Positions 58,743-64,000 of a stretch of 64,000 bases of DNA are shown piece after piece. A model generated the notes under the pieces. The model searched no databases. It saw only the letters and a list, made by a program, of their open reading frames with translations, and had not been told where the DNA came from. Origin of the DNA: Limnohabitans sp. MMS-10A-178 (GTDB lineage: Bacteria > Pseudomonadota > Gammaproteobacteria > Burkholderiales > Burkholderiaceae_C); assembly GCF_003063375.1 (NCBI RefSeq), contig NZ_NERY01000001.1, forward strand, positions 1,364,001 through 1,428,000, given 5' to 3'. How positions within the stretch are numbered: position 1 is the stretch's first letter; every line of letters begins with the position of its first letter. The position numbers and the translations under genes were made by a program.

Positions 58743-59519
58743 ATGAGTTGGTCAGCATTGTCAGCGCCATTTCAAAAGAACACACAGCTTCAATTGGTAC
58801 TGTGGTTCTTGTTGGCGTCGGTGTGCGTGGCCATTGCGTGTTCTTTGGGGTTTTGGCAATTGGGCAGGGCGCAAACCAAGCTCGATTGGCAGGCACAAAT
58901 CACTCAAAAGGCCCAAATGCCAGCCTTGGATGGTGCGGCTTTGGGTGCGCAGCAAGACACAGAAGGTAAGCGCTCAGATTTGTTGCATCGCCCTGTTCAG
59001 CTAGAAGGCGAATGGGTAGACAAGCACACCGTCTTTTTGGACAACCGCCAGATGAATGCGCGGCCAGGTTTTTATGTGCTCACCCCCTTCAAGGTACAAG
59101 CCACCGGTGCCGTGGTGTTGGTGCAGCGCGGCTGGGTGGGCAGAGACTTTATCGACCGCACACGCTTACCAACCATTCAAACACCTTCAGGCGTGGTCTC
59201 TCTAAAAGGCTTGATAGCCTTGCCGCCATCCAAGCTTTACGCTCTGGGCGAGGAGGCCAAGGCCGTAATACGGCAAAATCTAGACTTGCAAGATTTTCGT
59301 CTTGAGACTGGCTTGCCCTTGTTGGAAATCTCAGTTGTTCAAGTAGGTGCAGCGTCTGAAGGCTTGCTGCGTGAATGGCCTCAGGTTGCTTCAGGTGTTC
59401 AGAAACACTACGGTTATGCCTTCCAATGGTTTGGTTTGGCACTTTTGATTGCATTGCTTTATGTCTGGTTCCAAATTGTCCGACCCCGTCTCAAATCCAA
59501 AGCCACAGCCCCTCGCTGA
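58743..59519 (+). CDS. SURF1 family oxidase assembly protein
   Basis: A 258-residue inner-membrane protein with two transmembrane helices (about 20-40 and 233-251) and a large periplasmic domain. Diagnostic stretches are ACSLGFWQLGRAQTKLDW, NRQMNARPGFYVLTPFK, VLVQRGWVGRDFIDR and HYGYAFQWFGLALLI. SURF1 delivers haem a to subunit I. It opens the second half of the oxidase cluster; the Sco-like gene overlaps its 3' end. Confidence 0.93.
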   Translation: MSWSALSAPFQKNTQLQLVLWFLLASVCVAIACSLGFWQLGRAQTKLDWQAQITQKAQMPALDGAALGAQQDTEGKRSDLLHRPVQLEGEWVDKHTVFLDNRQMNARPGFYVLTPFKVQATGAVVLVQRGWVGRDFIDRTRLPTIQTPSGVVSLKGLIALPPSKLYALGEEAKAVIRQNLDLQDFRLETGLPLLEISVVQVGAASEGLLREWPQVASGVQKHYGYAFQWFGLALLIALLYVWFQIVRPRLKSKATAPR

Positions 59520-60201
59520 ACAAGCCCAAGGGGAAGATGCACCTTTGGGCTTGACGGTGCACTCTATGCCAAACCCTACAGAGGTGGTCTTGGCCGATGA
59601 AAAGCGCACGCGATCAGGACGCTGGAAAATGTTGGCCGTGTTGCTGGTGTGCGCTTCACCCGTCATTGCGTCTTACTTCACCTACTACGTCATTCGTCCC
59701 GAAGGTCGGCGTAACCACGGCGAGCTGATTGACCCACAGCGCACCTTGCCGGCCCTTGAAGCCACCAAAATCAGTGGCGAAAAAGTACCTTTCAATTCAC
59801 TCAAAGGCCAGTGGCTGTTGGTCAGTGTGGCCGATGCGTCATGCAATGAAACCTGTCAAAAGCATTTGTATTTTCAGCGTCAATTGCGCGAGTCATTGGG
59901 CAAAGAAAAAGAACGCATTGATTGGGTTTGGTTGGCCACAGGCGATGCCCCTGTAGATGAAAAGCTTCTGCCCGCCCTGTCGCAAGCCACCGTCTTGCGT
60001 GTCAACGAGCAAAGCCTTTCCGAATGGTTGCAACCTGCAGCAGGTCGTCAATTGCCAGACCATTTGTACGTGGTTGACCCCATGGGCAATTGGATGATGC
60101 GCTTTCCGCCAGGCATTGATTTGAGTGCTGCCTCCAAAGCCAAAAAAGATCTAGATCGCTTGCTAAGAGCTTCATCTTTCTGGGACACACCAGGCCGATA
60201 A
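59461..60201 (+). CDS. Sco1-like membrane-anchored thioredoxin-fold protein
   Basis: A 246-residue protein with one transmembrane helix (MLAVLLVCASPVIASYFTYYV, about residues 58-78) and a periplasmic thioredoxin fold. It carries a CX3C pair (VADASCNETCQKH) and a His in LPDHLYVVDPMG that may be the third copper ligand of Sco proteins. Start uncertain: ATG 59461 overlaps surf1 by 59 bases; ATG 59566 would give 211 residues and still keep the helix. A second, typical Sco protein is at 62269. It may be specific for the CuA site or a thiol reductase. Confidence 0.8.
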   Translation: MSGSKLSDPVSNPKPQPLAEQAQGEDAPLGLTVHSMPNPTEVVLADEKRTRSGRWKMLAVLLVCASPVIASYFTYYVIRPEGRRNHGELIDPQRTLPALEATKISGEKVPFNSLKGQWLLVSVADASCNETCQKHLYFQRQLRESLGKEKERIDWVWLATGDAPVDEKLLPALSQATVLRVNEQSLSEWLQPAAGRQLPDHLYVVDPMGNWMMRFPPGIDLSAASKAKKDLDRLLRASSFWDTPGR

Positions 60202-60204
60202 AAA

Positions 60205-61317
60205 ATGAACGAAGTCGATCTGTACAACCTCTCACCCACCCTGCGTTTGCTGGGCATGGGCGTGCTCATTGCATTGCTGCCCTTGGTGTGGACGTTGTAC
60301 AGCAATCGCCGCAATTCTGTGAATTCCAAATTGCGCGCCATCACCGTGCTTACTTTGTTTCTCACATTCGATTTGGTTTTGTTTGGCTCTTTCACACGGC
60401 TCACCGACTCTGGTTTGGGTTGCCCCGATTGGCCCGGCTGCTATGGCAGCGCAAGCCCCATAGGGGCTGTGGCGCACATTGACGCCGCCGAAGCCGCCAT
60501 GCCCACAGGCCCTGTCACGCACAGCAAAGCATGGATTGAAATGATTCACCGCTACCTGGCCACGGCGGTGGGTTTCTTGATATTGGTGTTGGCCATTAGC
60601 AGCACTTGGCAGCGTTGGAAAGGCCAATACAGTTTCAATGGGGCTTGGCAAGTCAAACCTTTTTGGGCCTGGGTCACCTTGTTTTGGGTGTGCATGCAGG
60701 GTGCGTTTGGCGCACTGACGGTTACCATGAAACTGTTTCCGGCCATTGTCACTTTGCACCTGCTGGGTGGCATTGGCTTGTTGGTGTTGTTGTCTGCGCA
60801 AGTGGCGTGGAAGCCAGAATCTCAACGCCAAGCCATTGCGCCGCTACACCGCCAACTGATTTGGATTGCCGCTGCGTTGCTCACCTTGCAAATTGCGATG
60901 GGCGCTTGGGTAAGCACCAACTATGCGGTGCTGGCCTGCGACGGCTTTCCCGATTGCAATGGCCAGTGGTGGCCTGCCTGGAACTCGCAAGGTTTTCAAA
61001 TTTGGCGCAGCCTTGGCATGGATGCAGCGGGCCAATTGCTGCCCATGGAAGCTTTGGTGTCTATTCACTTTGTACACCGTCTCATGGCCTTGGTGGTGTT
61101 CTCATTTGCGGCTTTCATGGTGTGGCAATTTAAAAAAGCCAACATCCTACCGGGCCTAACCCGCCTTCTTTATGTATTCTTAGCGCTACAGCTCATTACC
61201 GGCCTGTCCAACGTGGTGCTCGGTTGGCCATTGTTGGCTGCTGTGGCCCATACGGGCGGTGCAGGCGCCATCATGATGACACTCACCTACATGCTGAGCC
61301 GAAGCAAAACGCATTGA
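60205..61317 (+). CDS. ctaA: Haem A synthase (CtaA/Cox15)
   Basis: A 370-residue, eight-helix membrane enzyme oxidising haem O to haem A. Signatures are [22 protein letters not shown] with the loop cysteine pair, [18 protein letters not shown]-type His residues, and the second-half [21 protein letters not shown] and [14 protein letters not shown]. It begins 3 bases after the Sco-like stop and precedes ctaB by 37 bases. Confidence 0.95.
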   Translation: MNEVDLYNLSPTLRLLGMGVLIALLPLVWTLYSNRRNSVNSKLRAITVLTLFLTFDLVLFGSFTRLTDSGLGCPDWPGCYGSASPIGAVAHIDAAEAAMPTGPVTHSKAWIEMIHRYLATAVGFLILVLAISSTWQRWKGQYSFNGAWQVKPFWAWVTLFWVCMQGAFGALTVTMKLFPAIVTLHLLGGIGLLVLLSAQVAWKPESQRQAIAPLHRQLIWIAAALLTLQIAMGAWVSTNYAVLACDGFPDCNGQWWPAWNSQGFQIWRSLGMDAAGQLLPMEALVSIHFVHRLMALVVFSFAAFMVWQFKKANILPGLTRLLYVFLALQLITGLSNVVLGWPLLAAVAHTGGAGAIMMTLTYMLSRSKTH

Positions 61318-61354
61318 CAATGAACATGATTATTTTGACAAGAAGAACTATTGC

Positions 61355-62251
61355 ATGAGCACCGCTGCCGAACTACAAGCTGGCTCACCTTGGCGCCAGT
61401 ATTACGCGCTCATGAAGCCCCGCGTGGTGCAACTCATTGTGTTTTGCGCTCTCATTGGCATGGTCTTGGCGGTGCCAGGTGTGCCCACTTGGGCCGAAGT
61501 GTGGTTGGGCTTTGTGGCCTGTGTGGGCATTTGGTTGGTGGCTGGTGCTGCCGCTGCTTTCAATTGCTTGATTGAAAAAAGCATCGACGCTCAAATGAAG
61601 CGCACGGCATGGCGCCCCACCGCCAAAGGCCAGTTGAGCGACATGCAAGCCTTGTTGTTTTCAGGCGTGCTGTGCAGCATTGGCTCGGTTATTTTGTACT
61701 TTGCAGTCAATCCTCTCACCATGTGGCTCACCTTTGCCACGTTTGTGGGCTACGCCATCATTTACACCGTCATTTTGAAACCGCTCACACCGCAAAACAT
61801 TGTGATTGGAGGCGCATCTGGCGCCATGCCGCCCGTGTTGGGTTGGGCTGCTATGACCAACAATGTTGGCCCTGAAGCACTCATTCTTTTCTTGATTATT
61901 TTCTTGTGGACGCCGCCGCATTTTTGGGCGCTGGCCTTGTATCGCGTGGAAGACTATCGCAAGTCGGGCCTGCCCATGTTGCCCGTGACGCATGGCAATG
62001 AATTCACTCGGCTTCAAATTTTGCTTTACACCTTTGTGCTCATGGCCTCATGCCTAATGCCCTTTGCCTATGGCATGAGCTCTTGGCTCTACCTTGCAGC
62101 GGCAGTGGTTTTAAGTGTCATGTTCATTGGCTATGCCTGGGCTTTGTGGCGCAATTACTCAGACGAGCTGGCGCGCAAAACCTTCAAGTTTTCGCTCATT
62201 CATTTGAGCGTGTTGTTTGCGGCTTTGTTGATCGATCACTATTTGTTTTAA
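61355..62251 (+). CDS. ctaB: Protohaem IX farnesyltransferase (haem O synthase)
   Basis: A 298-residue UbiA-family prenyltransferase. The first Asp-rich motif is in [23 protein letters not shown] and the second in [31 protein letters not shown]. It attaches farnesyl to haem b to make haem O, the substrate of CtaA. The start [27 protein letters not shown] is typical. The Sco1 gene starts 17 bases after the stop. Confidence 0.95.
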   Translation: MSTAAELQAGSPWRQYYALMKPRVVQLIVFCALIGMVLAVPGVPTWAEVWLGFVACVGIWLVAGAAAAFNCLIEKSIDAQMKRTAWRPTAKGQLSDMQALLFSGVLCSIGSVILYFAVNPLTMWLTFATFVGYAIIYTVILKPLTPQNIVIGGASGAMPPVLGWAAMTNNVGPEALILFLIIFLWTPPHFWALALYRVEDYRKSGLPMLPVTHGNEFTRLQILLYTFVLMASCLMPFAYGMSSWLYLAAAVVLSVMFIGYAWALWRNYSDELARKTFKFSLIHLSVLFAALLIDHYLF

Positions 62252-62268
62252 TTTACTCAAACTTTGTC

Positions 62269-62883
62269 ATGCTTAAAAGTAAAAGTTTTTTTGCGCCATG
62301 GTTGAGATGCTTGTCGGTCTTAACCCTTGTTGCCTCGTTGCTGGGTTTGGCTGCTTGCTCAGAGCCAAAGCCTGCATTCAAAGGCGTTGATATCACCGGT
62401 GCCGATTACGCCAAAGAATTGAACTTGCCCGATCAAAATGGCCAGGTGCGCAAGCTGCAAGACTTTTCAGGTAAGTTGGTGGTGGTGTTCTTTGGCTATA
62501 CCCAATGCCCTGATGTGTGTCCTACCACCATGCAAGAGTTGGCTGAAGTGAAGCGTTTGCTAGGGCCTGATGGCGACAAACTCATAGCCGTGTTTGTCAC
62601 GGTTGACCCTGAACGCGACACCACCGAATTGTTAAAGGCTTATGTTGAGAATTTTGACGCCAGCTTTGTGGCCTTGAGACCAACGCAGGAGCAACTTCCT
62701 GCCATAGCCAAAGAGTTCAAAATTTACTTCAAGCGGGTGGAAGGCAAAACTCCTACCAGCTACACCATGGACCATTCTGCGGGCAGCTACACCTTTGACA
62801 CGCAAGGCAGAGTGCGCTTGTTCAACCGTTATGGCATGGGCGCACAGGCGCTGGCAGATGACTTCAAGTTGCTTTTGAAATAA
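62269..62883 (+). CDS. senC: SCO1/SenC copper chaperone, lipoprotein
   Basis: A 204-residue exported lipoprotein: signal with lipobox LAAC (Cys30), then a thioredoxin fold with the copper motif FGYTQCPDVCPTTMQEL (Cys80, Cys84) and the ligand His169 in YTMDHSAGSY. FVTVDPERDTTELLKAYV is conserved. It hands copper to the CuA site of subunit II. The start ATG at 62269 is preferred because it yields a clean lipoprotein signal. It ends 6 bases before the convergent rpoH gene. Confidence 0.94.
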   Translation: MLKSKSFFAPWLRCLSVLTLVASLLGLAACSEPKPAFKGVDITGADYAKELNLPDQNGQVRKLQDFSGKLVVVFFGYTQCPDVCPTTMQELAEVKRLLGPDGDKLIAVFVTVDPERDTTELLKAYVENFDASFVALRPTQEQLPAIAKEFKIYFKRVEGKTPTSYTMDHSAGSYTFDTQGRVRLFNRYGMGAQALADDFKLLLK

Positions 62884-62889
62884 GGCAAA

Positions 62890-63834
62890 TTAAGCCTCAG
62901 CGTATTCCGTTAACGCCGCTTTCATTTTCTTCATGGCCGCCACTTCAATTTGGCGAATGCGCTCAGCGCTTACGCCAAACTCATCGGCCAAGTCGTGAAG
63001 GGTTAAGCCGCCCGAGCCATCGTCGTTCACTTTGAGCCAACGCTCTTCCACAATTCTGCGGCTGCGTTCGTCAAGCGAAGCCAATGCGGTGGCAATGCCA
63101 TCGCTGGCCATCATGTCGCGCTGGTGGGCTTCAATCATGGCGGTGGGTTCGTGGTGCGCATCGGCCAAATAAGCAATGGGGCCATAGGCTACTTCGCCAT
63201 CGTCTGAGGGCGAGGGGTCGAGCAGCACATCGCCGCCAGACATGCGCGTTTCCATTTCCATCACTTCTTCGCGTTTGACATGGAGGTCTTTGGCCATGCT
63301 GTCAATTTGAGAAGAGGTAAGGGTGTCGCGGTGCGTACCAGTGGCTTCATCGGCTTCGGCTTTGAGGCCTTGCTTCATAGAGCGCAAGTTGAAAAACAAT
63401 TTGCGCTGTGCCTTGGTGGTGGCCACTTTGACCATGCGCCAGTTCTTCAAGATGTACTCGTGAATTTCGGCCTTGATCCAGTGCATGGCGTAGCTCACCA
63501 AGCGCACACCTTGATCGGGGTCGTAGCGTTTGACGGCTTTCATCAAACCGATGTTGCCTTCTTGAATGAGGTCGGCGTGGGGCAGGCCATAGCCCAAGTA
63601 TTGGCGTGCTACAGAAACCACCACGCGCAGATGCGAGAGCACCAACTTACTGGCTGACTCAAGGTCATTTTCGTTTTTCAGTTTGCGTGCAAACTCTTGC
63701 TCTTGCTCTGGGGTGAGCATGGGCATGCGGTTGACCGCAGAAATGTAAGCATCGAGGTGACCCAACGAAGGCACGACGGCCCATGGGTTTTTCAGGGTGA
63801 CCGCAGTGTCTAGGGATCCAGCGAGGTTTGTCAT
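62890..63834 (-). CDS. rpoH: RNA polymerase heat-shock sigma factor RpoH
   Basis: A 314-residue sigma-32. Region 2 has LIQEGNIGLMKAVKRYDPDQGVRLVSYAMHWIKAEIHEYI, the RpoH box QRKLFFNLR lies at residues 143-151 and distinguishes it from RpoD, and region 4 has TLHDLADEFGVSAERIRQIEVAAMKKMK. The start ATG at 63832-63834 (MTNLAGSLDTAVTLKNPW) is preceded by AGGAG at 8 bases. A perfect CIRCE element lies 32-58 bases upstream. It is convergent with senC. Confidence 0.96.
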   Translation of the reverse strand: MTNLAGSLDTAVTLKNPWAVVPSLGHLDAYISAVNRMPMLTPEQEQEFARKLKNENDLESASKLVLSHLRVVVSVARQYLGYGLPHADLIQEGNIGLMKAVKRYDPDQGVRLVSYAMHWIKAEIHEYILKNWRMVKVATTKAQRKLFFNLRSMKQGLKAEADEATGTHRDTLTSSQIDSMAKDLHVKREEVMEMETRMSGGDVLLDPSPSDDGEVAYGPIAYLADAHHEPTAMIEAHQRDMMASDGIATALASLDERSRRIVEERWLKVNDDGSGGLTLHDLADEFGVSAERIRQIEVAAMKKMKAALTEYAEA

Positions 63835-63865
63835 ACCAGAACTCCTTTCCATAATGGTAGGAATT

Positions 63866-63892
63866 TTAGCACTCTCTTATGGGGAGTGCTAA
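63866..63892. promoter_or_regulatory. CIRCE element (HrcA operator) upstream of rpoH
   Basis: TTAGCACTC, 9 bases, GAGTGCTAA: an exact match on both strands to the CIRCE consensus bound by the heat-shock repressor HrcA. On the rpoH strand a TATATT just upstream could be the -10 box, so HrcA would block the promoter or early elongation. Confidence 0.92.
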
Positions 63893-63909
63893 ATATATAA
63901 CTTATTGAT

Positions 63910-63931
63910 TTTATTGATATTTATCAATAAA
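63910..63931. repeat. 22-bp AT-rich inverted repeat at a gene end
   Basis: TTTATTGATA-TT-TATCAATAAA, perfect 10-bp arms. It includes the stop codon of the partial right-edge gene, with another TTATTGAT copy at 63902-63909. It could be a terminator for that gene or a regulator site for the rpoH promoter next to it. Confidence 0.6.
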
Positions 63932-64000
63932 CCGGACTGGAAATGAGGTCTTGTAGTGCGTCTTCTGGGATCAGTGCACCTCGGTATTGAATGACTCTTG
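63924..64000 (-). CDS. 3' end of a gene cut by the right window edge
   Basis: The minus-strand frame is open from the edge and ends at TGA (63924-63926). It encodes the last 24 residues, RVIQYRGALIPEDALQDLIS plus SPVY. The frame has protein-like codon composition and a polar helix-forming end, whereas the other two frames stop or read poorly. No function can be given. It lies upstream of rpoH on the same strand. Confidence 0.5.
   Translation of the reverse strand, partial: RVIQYRGALIPEDALQDLISSPVY

Noticed and set aside
1..64000. CRISPR arrays, insertion sequences, prophage or integrase genes
   Set aside because: No regularly spaced repeats, transposase or integrase motifs were seen on either strand.

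Overview
The window is about 50% G+C and reads as chromosomal DNA of a betaproteobacterium of the order Burkholderiales, most likely family Comamonadaceae (Limnohabitans/Polaromonas/Rhodoferax-like). This is an inference from gene families and synteny: periplasmic Bug/TctC binding proteins, dusB-fis-purH, yqgE-ruvX-pyrR-pyrB-pyrC', a CoxB-CoxA-small assembly protein-CtaG-DUF2970-CoxC oxidase cluster, and DUF1841, DUF2909 and DUF3429 proteins. No phage, insertion sequence, CRISPR array or plasmid function was seen. The only RNA gene found is a tRNA-Arg(CCU).

Layout. 1-263: AT-rich start of a gene cut by the left edge. 427-1080: membrane protein. 1148-4101: minus-strand operon of an XRE regulator, a membrane protein, SppA and a poly-glycine small protein, apparently driven by a leaderless, operator-like promoter. 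4215-6747: lipoprotein beta-propeller, an AT-rich gap and a CBS protein. 6798-14854: YdiJ-type FAD/FeS dehydrogenase divergent from an aminotransferase/Bug/split-AtuA/Bug operon that looks like a small carboxylate catabolic locus. 14867-22054: PqqU-like TonB receptor, a lipoprotein methyltransferase, a His-rich secreted protein, a cupin, a SUMF1-like protein coupled to an asparaginase, and a MATE exporter. 22068-25614: phenylacetate genes (paaF divergent from paaG-paaI-paaK) around a TetR-type palindrome, without the ring epoxidase. 25624-32355: M61 peptidase, DUF3429, DsbC, Ubi hydroxylase, YchF, a TauE-like exporter and a YqaA-like protein.

32488-43940: housekeeping block of dusB-fis-purH, hemL-thiD, rubredoxin, photolyase, yqgE-ruvX-pyrR-pyrB-pyrC' (the last catalytically dead by sequence) and plsC. 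43948-51802: tRNA-Arg, DUF1330, a MoxR/VWA cluster, a di-haem cytochrome c, DUF1841, thiolase, quinone reductase, MaoC and trmL. 51832-53497: comF divergent from an unusual methyltransferase. 53653-62883: complete aa3/caa3-type cytochrome oxidase with assembly factors (CtaG, SURF1, two Sco-like proteins, haem A synthase, haem O synthase). 62890-63834: rpoH behind a perfect CIRCE element. 63924-64000: 3' end of a further minus-strand gene.

Strongest leads for a second look: the CIRCE element in front of rpoH; the leaderless XRE/SppA/poly-Gly operon; the split AtuA locus with two orphan Bug receptors; a SAM-methyltransferase fold behind a lipoprotein signal; the tRNA-Arg acceptor-stem anomaly; and the degenerate VWA and methyltransferase proteins. 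Every family assignment comes from reading the translated sequence; no database search was run.
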